DNA of 64,000 bases, taken from assembly GCF_023195925.1 (NCBI RefSeq), contig NZ_JALPRE010000007.1, forward strand, positions 62,001 to 126,000, read 5' to 3'. Every line of letters starts with the position of its first letter. Within the stretch, counting starts at the first letter, position 1. A model generated the notes under the pieces. It worked only from the letters and a program-made list of their open reading frames with translations, was not told the origin of the DNA and searched no databases. A program made the position numbers and the translations under genes. Source of the DNA: Aquimarina acroporae (GTDB taxonomy: Bacteria; Bacteroidota; Bacteroidia; Flavobacteriales; Flavobacteriaceae). Below, piece by piece: positions 9,153 through 18,611 of this stretch.

Positions 9153-10016
9153 ATCTTCGAAATACCTGAAATTAAGCATTCTTACGACATATTCATATAT
9201 TTCAGGAAATTTAGTTTTAAGTTCTTTAGGAGTTTCCATAAAAACTTCTATCAATACCGCAATAAATTCGAATTTATCAGTAAACGCATATTCTCGCAAA
9301 AGCTTTGCTTCAACAATTTGTTTACGCACTTCTGCAGAGCCCAAATACTCTTCCAACTGTAAAAAAGTATCATAAAAGATTTCTGAGCTTATATCATTCT
9401 TCTTTATGGAATTGTAATGAATTGCATGAGTAATTTCATGAATACCCAAATTTCTACCATCATCTTTATGTTCGTTTCCTTTTTGGAAATGTTTCCATGA
9501 TAACGCTAAAGCTTTTGATCTAGGATTAAACTCTCCAATATTTTCAGTTTGATTTAATATAGAATAAAAAGACTTTGGATATATGATAATAGCACTGAGA
9601 TATTCGAGTATATAGTGTCTCATCCCAAAAGTGAGTTGAATAAATAAAATGGTAATCTGCATCCTCATATATTCATCTACCACTAACCCTTCTCTGCCCA
9701 CAAAAGTTACCTCATCTAAAAAGCGAGTGCAACGATGCTCAAAATACTTTTGTTTTGTTTTGCTCAGTGCCTTATAAAAGTCGTTTTCTTCCAGAAAGAG
9801 TTTTGAACCGGCAGGTAGTTTTCTAAGCTTAGGGTAAAAGTGAATATAGTAGGGTTTATCTTTATGTTTTACATATACAGATTCCATATAGCGTAATACA
9901 TAATACACACAAATAGACACGATAGTAAATGTCAACAATAATCCAATGAGATTTTGAAGCACAGAATTAGATACTTCTTCCTGAAGGGATAATAAGATGG
10001 CTATATAAAAACTCAA
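9144..10016 (-). CDS. MtfA-like zinc metallopeptidase
   Basis: A 290-residue protein with one membrane helix (residues ~22-42) and a soluble domain of the MtfA/M90 peptidase type. The zinc-binding HEITH motif (GIHEITHAIHY, residues ~190-200) is intact, with a downstream Glu in EFIAVLIEVF as the likely third ligand. MtfA relatives cleave peptides and bind the Mlc repressor in enterobacteria; that role cannot be assumed here. The only upstream in-frame start is TTG at 10014-10016; the next Met (~44) would remove the membrane helix, so TTG is preferred. Confidence 0.8.
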   Translation of the reverse strand: MSFYIAILLSLQEEVSNSVLQNLIGLLLTFTIVSICVYYVLRYMESVYVKHKDKPYYIHFYPKLRKLPAGSKLFLEENDFYKALSKTKQKYFEHRCTRFLDEVTFVGREGLVVDEYMRMQITILFIQLTFGMRHYILEYLSAIIIYPKSFYSILNQTENIGEFNPRSKALALSWKHFQKGNEHKDDGRNLGIHEITHAIHYNSIKKNDISSEIFYDTFLQLEEYLGSAEVRKQIVEAKLLREYAFTDKFEFIAVLIEVFMETPKELKTKFPEIYEYVVRMLNFRYFEDLR

Positions 10017-10193
10017 AAAAATAAAAATGTAGATTAAAGGCTACTAAAAATAACGTTTTAGAAATAAAAATCTTATTAAAATTATAATTTAACACTAATA
10101 TTCAAACCAAATAACCATAAATCATTAACTGTAATCTTGTATTATCTAAATCGCGAGCCCTTTTTTGTTGATTAAATTTGTTCCAAAAAAACA

Positions 10194-10223
10194 AAAAACC
10201 TGCATCCTAGGTTGCAGGTTTTT
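10194..10223. terminator. Terminator after the YHS gene, symmetric
   Basis: AAAAACCTGCA (10194-10204) and TGCAGGTTTTT (10213-10223) form an 11-bp stem with an 8-base loop. The T-rich arm works for the minus-strand YHS operon; the structure is also usable from the other side. Confidence 0.85.
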
Positions 10224-10267
10224 GAGTATTCTACGATGTACCAGATTTGCTATATCTCATACGTAAA

Positions 10268-10738
10268 CTAATTATGAGTTTTCTCTAGCTTTTTCCAGTT
10301 TTTATCTGCAGTATTTTTTAACTTTTGATGGTTATTCTCGGCTAACCACAACTGTTTTGCATCTAACTCAATATTATTTAGATATAGGTAGTACTTTCCG
10401 TCTTTGACCAAAAACTTATTAGGATCTACTCTAAACTTTGCCCCGGCATATATACCAAAGGCACAAAAACCACCGTATTGAGGCATATACTTAGCAGGAT
10501 TTTTATCAAAAGTAGCCTTTTGTTCTGCCGAAGTAAAGTAATATACCACCTTTTGGTATTCTGATTTAAAATTCTTGTTTCCTCTTTGTGCAAGATTAAG
10601 GTCTAAATAGGATACAGGACTGTACCCTTGTAATGCAATATTACTATTATCTATGTTGTTTGCCATATTATTTTGAGCTGATACAGAAAAAGAACCCAAA
10701 ACTGCTAGTACTAAAAGTATTGATTTTAATGTTTTCAT
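10268..10738 (-). CDS. Exported YHS-domain protein
   Basis: A 156-residue protein with a Sec signal peptide (residues 1-21, ending Val-Ser-Ala-Gln) and a YHS-type domain at ~30-110. Family features include GYSPVSYLDLNLAQRG, an aromatic TSAEQKATFDKNPAKYMPQYGG segment, and one Cys in GGFCAFG. YHS domains are associated with metal binding, and exported versions are widespread in Bacteroidota. It is the last gene of a three-gene operon with an NTF2-like protein and a small membrane protein. Confidence 0.85.
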   Translation of the reverse strand: MKTLKSILLVLAVLGSFSVSAQNNMANNIDNSNIALQGYSPVSYLDLNLAQRGNKNFKSEYQKVVYYFTSAEQKATFDKNPAKYMPQYGGFCAFGIYAGAKFRVDPNKFLVKDGKYYLYLNNIELDAKQLWLAENNHQKLKNTADKNWKKLEKTHN

Positions 10739-10773
10739 GTTTTATATAATTATGTGAGATTATTTTATTTTTT

Positions 10774-11127
10774 TTAAATAGCCATTTCTGGCTTGTGTAA
10801 ACTAACTACGGTTAAAACCGCTCCTCCATTTATCCAGTAATACCAGGCATCAATACCCTGAAAAGAAAAGACAAAGGGAGCGATGATAAAAACGATTGCC
10901 ACCAAAAAGTCTACTATCAAATGGAGTCTGTACGAAACCACTTTATATACGCCTAATTGATGATCGGTAAGTAATGTTAATACAAATGCTGCAATCCCTG
11001 TGCCTACCGATAATGAAACTGCAATTGGATTTGAGTCTCCCAATCCCAATAAGAAAGGAAGTGCTATTAGGGCAATTGCCACGGGATAATCTAAAAATGC
11101 ATGTATTTTTTTGGTTACAAATTTCAT
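10774..11127 (-). CDS. Small four-helix membrane protein with SPW-like repeats
   Basis: A 117-residue inner-membrane protein with four predicted helices arranged as two related pairs. The first pair begins at HAFLDYPVAIALIALPFLLG and the second at LIVDFLVAIVFIIAPFVF; both carry an Asp at the start and a Pro in the helix, as in SPW-repeat membrane proteins. Function is unknown. It lies 22 bases after the NTF2-like gene and 35 before the YHS gene, so all three are likely co-transcribed. Confidence 0.7.
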   Translation of the reverse strand: MKFVTKKIHAFLDYPVAIALIALPFLLGLGDSNPIAVSLSVGTGIAAFVLTLLTDHQLGVYKVVSYRLHLIVDFLVAIVFIIAPFVFSFQGIDAWYYWINGGAVLTVVSLHKPEMAI

Positions 11128-11149
11128 AGCTTAAAAATTTAACGTTTAC

Positions 11150-11503
11150 TTATTCTGCATTGAAGTATTCTTCCTGAATCACTTCTCCTCTCTCGTTCCA
11201 AATTCTTCGAATAATTTCGTGCCAGTATATTTTGCTTCCGTCTTTCATATTGAAATCGAAAGTAAATTCTGAAGCTGAAACATGACCATCTACTATGGAA
11301 TGATGATGTGTGATTCCATTTACCTGTGCTATAGCACCAGCAAAACCTTCCATTTTGGAAATCATTTCTTGTTTACCATTGGTTTTACCATTACCATAAT
11401 CTGAAGTAGTGGCATTATCGGCAAAAAATTCTTTTACGGCATCAACAATAGCTCCCTGAGCTACTATCGCATCCATTTTTGATACTTGTTCTTTAATATT
11501 CAT
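11150..11503 (-). CDS. SnoaL/NTF2-like protein
   Basis: A 117-residue cytoplasmic protein of the cone-shaped NTF2/SnoaL fold. Residues 10-35 form the first helices (IVDAVKEFFADNATTSDYG), followed by the sheet with HHHSIVDGHVSASEFTFDF and a C-terminal HEIIRRIW strand. Such proteins bind small molecules or act as isomerases; no catalytic assignment is possible here. It is the first gene of the operon with the membrane and YHS genes, downstream of a divergent-domain AraC regulator on the same strand. Confidence 0.75.
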   Translation of the reverse strand: MNIKEQVSKMDAIVAQGAIVDAVKEFFADNATTSDYGNGKTNGKQEMISKMEGFAGAIAQVNGITHHHSIVDGHVSASEFTFDFNMKDGSKIYWHEIIRRIWNERGEVIQEEYFNAE

Positions 11504-11579
11504 CTTTTTAATTTTTTTAGTGAATTAATACACCACAAAGATGAGGGAGAAAACAAGTGTAATAGCTACAAAAAAGGAG

Positions 11580-12635
11580 CTAAGAATTGTACTTTTTTAA
11601 TTTGAAGTCGGTAGGTGTGATACCTGAGTATCGTTTAAAGAAACTAGAAAAATGATTTGGTTCTTCAAAACCAAGTTGAGCCGCTATAGCGGTAACATTT
11701 TCGCCTGCCAGCAGCATGAGTTTTGCGGTATGAATAAGTTCTAGTCGAATGAGCTGCCCCAGTGAAGTATTCATTTTTGACTGTACCTTTTTTGATAACG
11801 TTTTTACAGAAAGATTCATTCTATCTGCATAAAAGCCTAAGGATCGCTCTTGGGTATGATACTCATGAAGCAATTCAAGAATGTTCTGCACAAATAAATC
11901 TCTTTTTTCAAAATCAAAGCTTTCTCTGAACTGGCGAGGGGTTTGTCCTGTAGAGTTTTTAAAAACTCGATTAAAATAAGCATCATCCTTAAACCCAAAA
12001 TCATATGAAATTTCCTGAATACTCTTATCAGTAAAAGCAATTTCTTTCTTGCTTTCTTTTAATCTTTTGGCCCCCATCAAATTCTTAACAGAAAATCCTA
12101 TCTTGTTTTTAACCAGCTCTTGGGCATTATACCCTCGATCATTGATTAAACCCATTAAGTCTGCACTGGTTAATCTGTTACCAAATTCTAAATCAATAAC
12201 GTCTTTTACATCAAAAATAATCTGATATTCCTCTCGATTGGCGTTAAATGGGTTTTGCCAAAACCATTGTTTTGCAGAAACGTCAACAATATGAGAAGCG
12301 TTTTGATTTACCAAAGACTCTGATAAAAAAGTTCGGCACTCTGCGCACTCCATAAGATCTATATACCCTAAAGAAATAAGATGCTTAAACAATACTCGAA
12401 CCTCCTCGTTATGAAACTTGTTCTTGTCTAAAAATTCAATTCTTCTTACTTCAAAATCATCAGATAAGAACTTAATATATTGCCCTTTCTCAAGAAAAAT
12501 AGCCTTCTCTTGCCAATCAAAGTAATCATTAAAATCTACTTGAATGCTTCCCTTACCCGATAATATGTGTATGAGCGTATAATTTTCTATAAAATATACT
12601 TTATCAATTTCGGGAGAGAATTTTTCTATTGTCAA
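11580..12635 (-). CDS. Transcriptional regulator with two tandem AraC-type domains
   Basis: A 351-residue protein. Residues ~1-90 resemble a cupin-like effector region. They are followed by a short Cys-containing part and then two complete AraC-type DNA-binding units: one at ~165-240 (motifs SIQEISYDFGFKDDAYFNRV, TGQTPRQF) and one at ~250-348 (AIAAQLGFEEPNHFSSFFKR, GITPTDFKL). Two full AraC units in one chain are unusual. The start is TTG at 12633-12635; a stop lies 8 codons upstream and the next Met is ~95 residues in. It sits 76 bases before the NTF2/SPW/YHS operon, which it may control. Confidence 0.8.
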   Translation of the reverse strand: MTIEKFSPEIDKVYFIENYTLIHILSGKGSIQVDFNDYFDWQEKAIFLEKGQYIKFLSDDFEVRRIEFLDKNKFHNEEVRVLFKHLISLGYIDLMECAECRTFLSESLVNQNASHIVDVSAKQWFWQNPFNANREEYQIIFDVKDVIDLEFGNRLTSADLMGLINDRGYNAQELVKNKIGFSVKNLMGAKRLKESKKEIAFTDKSIQEISYDFGFKDDAYFNRVFKNSTGQTPRQFRESFDFEKRDLFVQNILELLHEYHTQERSLGFYADRMNLSVKTLSKKVQSKMNTSLGQLIRLELIHTAKLMLLAGENVTAIAAQLGFEEPNHFSSFFKRYSGITPTDFKLKKYNS

Positions 12636-12674
12636 TGTCGAAGTTATTTGCGCCTTATAAAAGAGCTATAGTGT

Positions 12675-13097
12675 CTATAAAGGTAATAAATCGGGAGCTA
12701 AAAATTCTTTTTTCGCCTTATCAGAAGTGAATACATCTATACTATAATGACTTTTAATTAATGATTTAAAATCTGTCTTTAACTTTGGAAAATCGACAAT
12801 AAAATCTTTAAAACTTTCAGAATTCGACTTTTGCATGAAACAGTTGACAATTCGTATTGCAGCTATAGTAAGAGTTGTATTATATTTATCTAATGCTCCA
12901 ACAGATTTAACAAAGTCCTTTATTTGTTCCTGAATCTTTTCTTCTGCCAATCTAATCCCATGTTTTTGTATCAATATCCAAGCTAATCGTATATGTGCCT
13001 CATGTGTAAAGAGTTTGGCATCCAAAGTGCAATTAGCAAATTGTGCTTCAAAATCTGAATCTGAAAGTTCAAAATGATGTTGTATTGAAATACTCAT
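12675..13097 (-). CDS. Conserved-looking hypothetical protein
   Basis: A 140-residue, largely helical cytoplasmic protein with no signal or membrane segment. Residues 28-42 hold a His-containing motif (KLFTHEAHIRLAWIL), and LDKYNTTLTIAAIRI follows near residue 95. The combination of a His-x-x-His motif and later aromatic/Asn residues looks like a small metal- or ligand-binding fold, but I do not recognise the family. It starts at ATG and lies 39 bases upstream of the double-AraC gene on the same strand, so the two may be co-transcribed. Confidence 0.6.
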   Translation of the reverse strand: MSISIQHHFELSDSDFEAQFANCTLDAKLFTHEAHIRLAWILIQKHGIRLAEEKIQEQIKDFVKSVGALDKYNTTLTIAAIRIVNCFMQKSNSESFKDFIVDFPKLKTDFKSLIKSHYSIDVFTSDKAKKEFLAPDLLPL

Positions 13098-13508
13098 ACT
13101 TTAAGTTAGTCTCTGATTTGAAAATAACACAATCTTCGAAAAGATACAATTCTAATTATTATGATCAACATAAATACGGTAAAAAATCAATAAAATTACG
13201 GAATAAAAACAATCTTAAACCGCATGTTAATTATCTAGAAACAAAACAATTAAGCCATCCACAACAAAATAACGCGCTTTATCTGATAAAATGGAATTTC
13301 ATCGATAAAACATGGTCTAATTTGTTAGTTTTTAATCGTTTCCCTTTTACTACTTATACTTTTGCATCAGAATTTATAAACCAAACAAATTATGTATAAG
13401 AAAAGGCAACACATAAGTAGAAATGTATAGTTTCTATTGATATACCCCCAGTATTCTTTTCTTGTAGCATAATAACTAGTTACATCACTTTATAAACCTT
13501 ATATTTTA
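13098..13508. other. Gene-free interval before the tandem response regulators
   Basis: An AT-rich spacer of 411 bases. It contains a good -7 element (13357-13364) for the plus-strand response regulator and presumably the promoter of the leftward gene. An open frame running through it encodes Asn/Lys/Tyr-rich low-complexity sequence and is not a gene. Confidence 0.6.
13357..13364 (+). promoter_or_regulatory. -7 element upstream of first response regulator
   Basis: TACTTTTG matches TAnnTTTG, 144 bases before the ATG. The long leader implied is unexplained and the -33 box is not obvious. Confidence 0.4.
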
Positions 13509-13931
13509 ATGAACCATATTGTAAACTCTTCACTATTAATCGATGATGACAAGGCTACGACTTTCTTTAATCGATACCTACTATTAAAGCATAAAGCTTT
13601 TAAAAATGTAAAAACCTTACATAAAGGAAAAGATGCTATTGAGTATTTAAAAAACATAGACCATAAATTGAATTTGAAACCAGATCTTATTTTTCTCGAT
13701 ATCAATATGCCATTAATGAATGGTTGGGACTTTTTAGAAAAATTTGCTCAACTTAAAGATGAAGTTATTGATGGTATCAAAATCGTTATGCTATCTACCT
13801 CGACCGATCCTAACGATATACAAAGGGCTATCGAAAATCGATTTGTTAGTGATTTTGTAAACAAACCATTAACCATAAGTATTATAGATAAAGTAGTGCA
13901 TAAACATTTTTCATATAAGATAGCGAGATGA
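13509..13931 (+). CDS. Single-domain response regulator
   Basis: A 140-residue stand-alone receiver domain. All phosphotransfer residues are present: the acidic cluster in LLIDDDKA, phospho-acceptor Asp64 (IFLDINMPLMNGWDF), the switch Ser/Thr in VMLSTST, and Lys in FVNKPL. There is no output domain and no histidine kinase nearby, so it likely acts in a phosphorelay or by protein contact. It is followed 39 bases later by a second receiver. Confidence 0.88.
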   Translation: MNHIVNSSLLIDDDKATTFFNRYLLLKHKAFKNVKTLHKGKDAIEYLKNIDHKLNLKPDLIFLDINMPLMNGWDFLEKFAQLKDEVIDGIKIVMLSTSTDPNDIQRAIENRFVSDFVNKPLTISIIDKVVHKHFSYKIAR

Positions 13932-13970
13932 ACCCATAATTGTTAAACATTATCCCCCCGAAAAAACATA

Positions 13971-14378
13971 ATGAAAAAACTAAAATTCCTACTGGTAGAT
14001 GACAGTGCTTCGACGAACTTTTTCAATAGAATTATGCTTGAGAAAGCTAACATTGTTGATGAAATTCTAATTGCAAAAGACGGGCAAGAAGCTTTGCAAA
14101 TATTAAATAACCCCTACTTTGCAGATCTTATCCTATTGGATATTAATATGCCTGTTATGGACGGTTGGGAATTTTTAAATGAATTTCAAAAGCTAGATGC
14201 TGCTTATAAAGACGTTGGAATTATTGTCATGATTGGAGTAGACTTACCTCATGAAAAAAAGGAACTAATCAAGAAAATTCCAAATGTGAAAGGATGTTCC
14301 GGAAAAATGTTATCCAAACAGGCCATTATCGATATACTTGCAAAACTCCAGGATGACACCTTAATGACCCAATGCTAA
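13971..14378 (+). CDS. Single-domain response regulator, atypical
   Basis: A 135-residue receiver domain paralogous to the preceding gene. The acidic pair (LLVDDSAS) and phospho-acceptor Asp57 (LILLDINMPVMDGWEF) are kept. The conserved switch Ser/Thr is replaced by Gly89 (IIVMIGVDLP), and the lysine region reads CSGKMLSK. Phosphorylation is possible, but the usual Thr/Tyr conformational coupling should be weakened. It is probably co-transcribed with the first receiver and may be its antagonist or partner; this is inference. Confidence 0.85.
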   Translation: MKKLKFLLVDDSASTNFFNRIMLEKANIVDEILIAKDGQEALQILNNPYFADLILLDINMPVMDGWEFLNEFQKLDAAYKDVGIIVMIGVDLPHEKKELIKKIPNVKGCSGKMLSKQAIIDILAKLQDDTLMTQC

Positions 14379-14673
14379 TATCTTAGTCTTCTCCAACTTC
14401 CACTAACATAGTAGATAACTGATAATTAGTTCAGTATCGGGTTTATCATTAGAATCAATGTGATTTAAGGAGTTAGTACCTTTCTGAAGTATCCTTTTTC
14501 TTACCACACATACTACAATTGCAAATTTAGTTTTCTATATGCGCTAAACAATAGCTCAACTATTATAGACAAAAACAGATTAAAAAGTTAAATTTGAAAG
14601 TATATATGTAATGATGTATTATTCTTCACGACCAAGTATTTTAGTCGCACATGTAATTATGATATAAACGTAA

Positions 14674-15363
14674 ATGATTAAACCAAAGATAGCTTTACTT
14701 GTATTTGCACTTTCTGATAAGGAGGAAATAAAGCAAAAACCCTTTTTGGCGCAAGGCAATCTTATAAAATCACTACATGCTCATACCAAAAGTGTTATAT
14801 CTACGGCTGGGTTACCAGTAATTTACTTTGATGAAAAACTTCAAAAAGGAAATAACTTTGGTTCTCGGTTTACCAATGCTATACAATATACCTATGACCA
14901 GGGGTACGATGCCATAATTACTATAGGAAATGATTGCCCATATTTACAACCCATTCATATTCATAAAGCAAAAAATGCTCTAGAAAATGGGAATTCGGTT
15001 CTAGGGCCAACCTATGATGGAGGTTTTTACTTGATGGGTATATCAAAAGAAAGTTTTAACCGCTCGGATTTTCTTGATTTTTCCTGGAATTCTGAAGTTG
15101 TTTATGAACAGGTACGACATACGTTTTCGAGATCTCATAAAGATTGCATAATTCTAGAAAAACTAAGAGATATAGATTATCTCGTTGATATCGAACGACT
15201 TTCAATAACAAGAATAACCAACAACTCTTTGCGTAATAGCATCACTAGTATACAAAGTCGTGGTCAATATAATCATCCAAATAAGGACTTGAACACCTCA
15301 CTCCTTATACACAAAGTCATTTTAAATAAAGGCTCCCCGCTTTCATCCTATTTCCAGTTTTAG
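14674..15363 (+). CDS. DUF2064-family GT-A-fold transferase
   Basis: A 229-residue protein of the DUF2064/TIGR04282 type, a nucleotide-sugar-transferase-like fold. Family motifs are IITIGNDCPYLQP (metal-binding Asp region) and SVLGPTYDGGFYLMGIS. A C-terminal segment DIDYLVDIERL matches the family end, with ~45 further residues of unclear order. Relatives occur in arsenosugar pathways, but no arsenic genes are seen here. The ATG follows 295 bases of unremarkable spacer. It precedes a TonB receptor on the same strand by 77 bases (113 if the receptor starts at 15477). Confidence 0.8.
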   Translation: MIKPKIALLVFALSDKEEIKQKPFLAQGNLIKSLHAHTKSVISTAGLPVIYFDEKLQKGNNFGSRFTNAIQYTYDQGYDAIITIGNDCPYLQPIHIHKAKNALENGNSVLGPTYDGGFYLMGISKESFNRSDFLDFSWNSEVVYEQVRHTFSRSHKDCIILEKLRDIDYLVDIERLSITRITNNSLRNSITSIQSRGQYNHPNKDLNTSLLIHKVILNKGSPLSSYFQF

Positions 15364-15476
15364 GAGTTTATCAGTTATAAACAAACTCCCACTCGACATC
15401 CGTTTAAAATTTTAAAAATCTACTCTAAGTACTCAGTTATATGCACGTACTTAAGAGCATTAATTCGCTGCTTAGC

Positions 15477-18400
15477 ATGAAGCAAATTCTAACTCTAGTT
15501 GCTATCTTTATTTTTAGCATAATTACTAATGCACAAGAAACTACAGGGATTCTTCAAGGAACTCTAAAAGACCAACAAACCAACCCCGTACCTTTTGCAA
15601 ACATAACTTTAACCGATTCGGAAACTAACTTCACTTATGGTGCAATTTCACAAGAAAATGGCTTCTACAGATTCAATAATATCCCCCCTGGAAACAATTA
15701 CAAAATCAACATCTCTTTTTTAGGATATAAAACAGTCACCCAAGATCGCATCATAATTAATCTAGGAAACACTACTATTAAAGATTTTGTGCTTCTCGAA
15801 GAAAGTACATCGCTAGAGGAAATCGTATTGATCGCAGAATCTGCACCTAAAAAAAATGGTAATGAGACATTGCTAAGTCAAAAAGATTTAAAAGCTACAC
15901 CCACTATTAATAGAAGTATACAAGACCTAACTAAGAACCTACCTGAAAACAACCTAAATTCTTTTGGCGGAGCCAGCAATAGATTCAATAACTTAAATAT
16001 AGATGGAATAGCTAACAATGACATTATTGGGTTTCAAGAGCCTGCTAGCGGGGCATCTGGCTCTTCGGCCAATGGTACACCTGGTAGTCTTTCGAGAAGT
16101 CAACCCATTGGACTGGGAGCCGTAAAACAGGTAAGCGTAAAACTGTCACCATTTGATGTTAGTATTGGTAATTTTAATGGAGCAAGTATCAATTTGGTCA
16201 CAAAAAATGGAACCAATACTACCAAAGCTGAAATATATGGATATGGAAACACTCAAAACCTAATTGGTAGATATGCCGCCGGTACCGAACAAGAAGTTCA
16301 ATCATTTTATGATGTTCAATTTGGTGGAGGTATTGGAGGTTCTCTGGTTAAGGACAGGTTATTCTATTATGTAAATTTTGAACAAGCATTGTCTAACACT
16401 CCAGTATTAAACGCCCCTGGAAGTTCTTCATCGGATATTGCTTTAGAAGATGTAACAGCAATTAGAAACCGATTATTAGACACCTATAATTATGATCCAG
16501 GAGCCTTTCAAAGTGCAGATTTACAAACATCTAGCACAAAACTCTTTACCCGTTTAGATTATAACATTTCTGATATTCACAAACTTACTCTACGCAACAA
16601 TTATGTAAATAGTTTTACAGATAATCTAGAATGGAACAGTACCTTTTTTAATTTTGGAAATCAAGGATACAGGCATAATAGTGTAGCAAATAGTCTCGCT
16701 CTAGAATTAAAATCAAACTTCAAAAATGGAAACACCAACAAACTTTCTCTGGGATACAATATTGTAAAAGAGCATCGAGATTTCGAAGGACGTGTTTTTC
16801 CTCATATACAAATTGCTACTTCATCTGCCGGTAGGATTTTTGCCGGCACCTACAGAGAAGCATCAGTATACAACACCGATTTCTCAACATTACAGCTGGC
16901 AAACACCTATACTTTCAATATCGATCAACACCATTTCACAGCTGGAGTATTTGGACAATTACACGATGTTGATTATGGTTTCCTATCGGCATGGAATGGT
17001 AGATGGGAGTATCGATCGGTAGACGATTTCTTAAATGATCGTCCTGCACGAATAAGAGGTGTGTATAACGCGAACAACAATGATTTTGAATTTGTTAGTA
17101 ATCGTCCTTCAGCCACAATAGGAGTTTTTGAAACCGCAGCTTTTCTACAGGATAATTTTAGATTGACTGAAAAATTAGAAATAACAGCAGGAGTAAGAAT
17201 AGACGGGCAATACCTCACTCAAAAACTGCCCATTAGTGAAGAGGTGCTTAATACTCCAGAATTTGCTCAATTTGATAATTCCATATCTAAAAAACCACAG
17301 CTCAATCCTAGATTTGGGTTCAACTATAGCATAGACGCCAATGGGAAATATACCCTTAGAGGAGGAACCGGGCTTTTCTCAGGTCGTATTCCTTACCTCT
17401 GGTTTGCTTATGCAGAGTACATTTCTGGAACAGAATATTTCAATATCGATATTAGACCAGATGGAGCAGTTCCATTAACCGAAAATCTCGAAGATTTACG
17501 TAGTACCCAACCCGACCTAACAGAAATTAATCTACTTGATCCTGACTTTAGTCTACCTCGAGATTGGAAAACAAATATTGCTTTTAAAGCAAAACTTCCT
17601 CACCGATGGACCATTGATCTTGAAGGAACCTATACTGAAGTCGTCAACGGACTACTTTTTCAATCTATTAACAGAAGAGATATCACCGGTAATTTTGATG
17701 GTGCAGATAATAGACCATACTTCCTAGAAACCGGAGATGCGATTAAAGTAAACCCAAACTTTACCAATGTTTTTCTACTAACCAACACCGATAAAGGGTT
17801 TCGATATAACCTTACCCTAGGAATAAGCAAACAGCTTGGGAAATATAGTGGATATCTTGGGTATACCTACGGAAGAAGTGAAGACATATCAAGTACGGTA
17901 CGTAGTTCTCCTGCCGCCAATTTTGAATGGAATCAAGCATTAGTAGCCAATGACCCCGCTATTTCGTTTTCAAACTTTGACCTTAGGCACAAATTTGTAA
18001 GTAGTCATTCCTACAGCTTTAACCTAGGAAAGAGAAGTACAGGTTTTGTTTCGTTTTTATACAATGGTAGAGCCGGAAGCCCTTTTTCTTACGTCTATCA
18101 AGGAGATTTAAATCGAGATGGCTCATCAAGAAATGACATAATTTATGTGCCTAGAGATGTGTCTGAAATTAACTTGATAGATATAACAGATGCGCAGGGG
18201 AATGTAACCGTGAGTGCGGCAGAACAATGGCAACGTTTAAATGCATTTATAGAAAATGACCCTTACTTGAGAGAAAGACGCGGACAAGTAGCTGAGCGCA
18301 ATGGAGCACGTACTCCTTGGAACCATGAACTTGATATGAAATTAGAATATGGATTAAATCTAAAAAATGGTCATGCTATTTCGTTATCATTCGATATGCT

Positions 18401-18611
18401 AAATGTATTCAATTTTATAAATAAAGATTGGGGACGATTGGTATTTGTGCCTAATGTGGTAAACTCAAGTTTTAGCTTATTAAACTTCAGAGGAATAGAA
18501 AATAACCAACCTCAATTTCAATTTAATATTCCCGAAGGAACACAGCCCTATGTGACTGATTTGTTCAACTCTAGATGGAGGGCTCAGTTTGGTGCAAAAT
18601 ATAACTTTTAA
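15477..18611 (+). CDS. TonB-dependent receptor, Oar-like, with CarboxypepD_reg-like domain
   Basis: An outer-membrane receptor of ~1044 residues. I prefer the Met at 15477 over the upstream Met at 15441, because it places the signal peptide (MKQILTLVAIFIFSIITNAQ) at the N-terminus. Next come a carboxypeptidase-regulatory-like domain (~25-105), a plug (~125-240, with FGGASNRFNNLNIDGIANND) and a long beta-barrel ending in Tyr-Asn-Phe. The overall size and plug resemble Oar-like receptors rather than SusC, and no SusD partner follows. Substrate unknown. It converges with the next receptor gene. Confidence 0.85.
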   Translation: MKQILTLVAIFIFSIITNAQETTGILQGTLKDQQTNPVPFANITLTDSETNFTYGAISQENGFYRFNNIPPGNNYKINISFLGYKTVTQDRIIINLGNTTIKDFVLLEESTSLEEIVLIAESAPKKNGNETLLSQKDLKATPTINRSIQDLTKNLPENNLNSFGGASNRFNNLNIDGIANNDIIGFQEPASGASGSSANGTPGSLSRSQPIGLGAVKQVSVKLSPFDVSIGNFNGASINLVTKNGTNTTKAEIYGYGNTQNLIGRYAAGTEQEVQSFYDVQFGGGIGGSLVKDRLFYYVNFEQALSNTPVLNAPGSSSSDIALEDVTAIRNRLLDTYNYDPGAFQSADLQTSSTKLFTRLDYNISDIHKLTLRNNYVNSFTDNLEWNSTFFNFGNQGYRHNSVANSLALELKSNFKNGNTNKLSLGYNIVKEHRDFEGRVFPHIQIATSSAGRIFAGTYREASVYNTDFSTLQLANTYTFNIDQHHFTAGVFGQLHDVDYGFLSAWNGRWEYRSVDDFLNDRPARIRGVYNANNNDFEFVSNRPSATIGVFETAAFLQDNFRLTEKLEITAGVRIDGQYLTQKLPISEEVLNTPEFAQFDNSISKKPQLNPRFGFNYSIDANGKYTLRGGTGLFSGRIPYLWFAYAEYISGTEYFNIDIRPDGAVPLTENLEDLRSTQPDLTEINLLDPDFSLPRDWKTNIAFKAKLPHRWTIDLEGTYTEVVNGLLFQSINRRDITGNFDGADNRPYFLETGDAIKVNPNFTNVFLLTNTDKGFRYNLTLGISKQLGKYSGYLGYTYGRSEDISSTVRSSPAANFEWNQALVANDPAISFSNFDLRHKFVSSHSYSFNLGKRSTGFVSFLYNGRAGSPFSYVYQGDLNRDGSSRNDIIYVPRDVSEINLIDITDAQGNVTVSAAEQWQRLNAFIENDPYLRERRGQVAERNGARTPWNHELDMKLEYGLNLKNGHAISLSFDMLNVFNFINKDWGRLVFVPNVVNSSFSLLNFRGIENNQPQFQFNIPEGTQPYVTDLFNSRWRAQFGAKYNF

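Noticed and set aside
13043..13399. A 118-codon plus-strand ORF across the 13098-13508 spacer
   Set aside because: Its composition is Asn/Lys/Tyr-rich low complexity, it begins antisense inside another gene, and a promoter element (13357-13364) lies inside it.
15363..15389. GGAGTTT/AAACTCC inverted repeat after the DUF2064-type gene
   Set aside because: The stem is short with a 13-base loop and no T-run, so I did not list it as a terminator.
15441..15476. Upstream Met of the Oar-like TonB receptor as start
   Set aside because: It would add 12 residues ahead of a normal signal peptide; the Met at 15477 gives a standard signal sequence.
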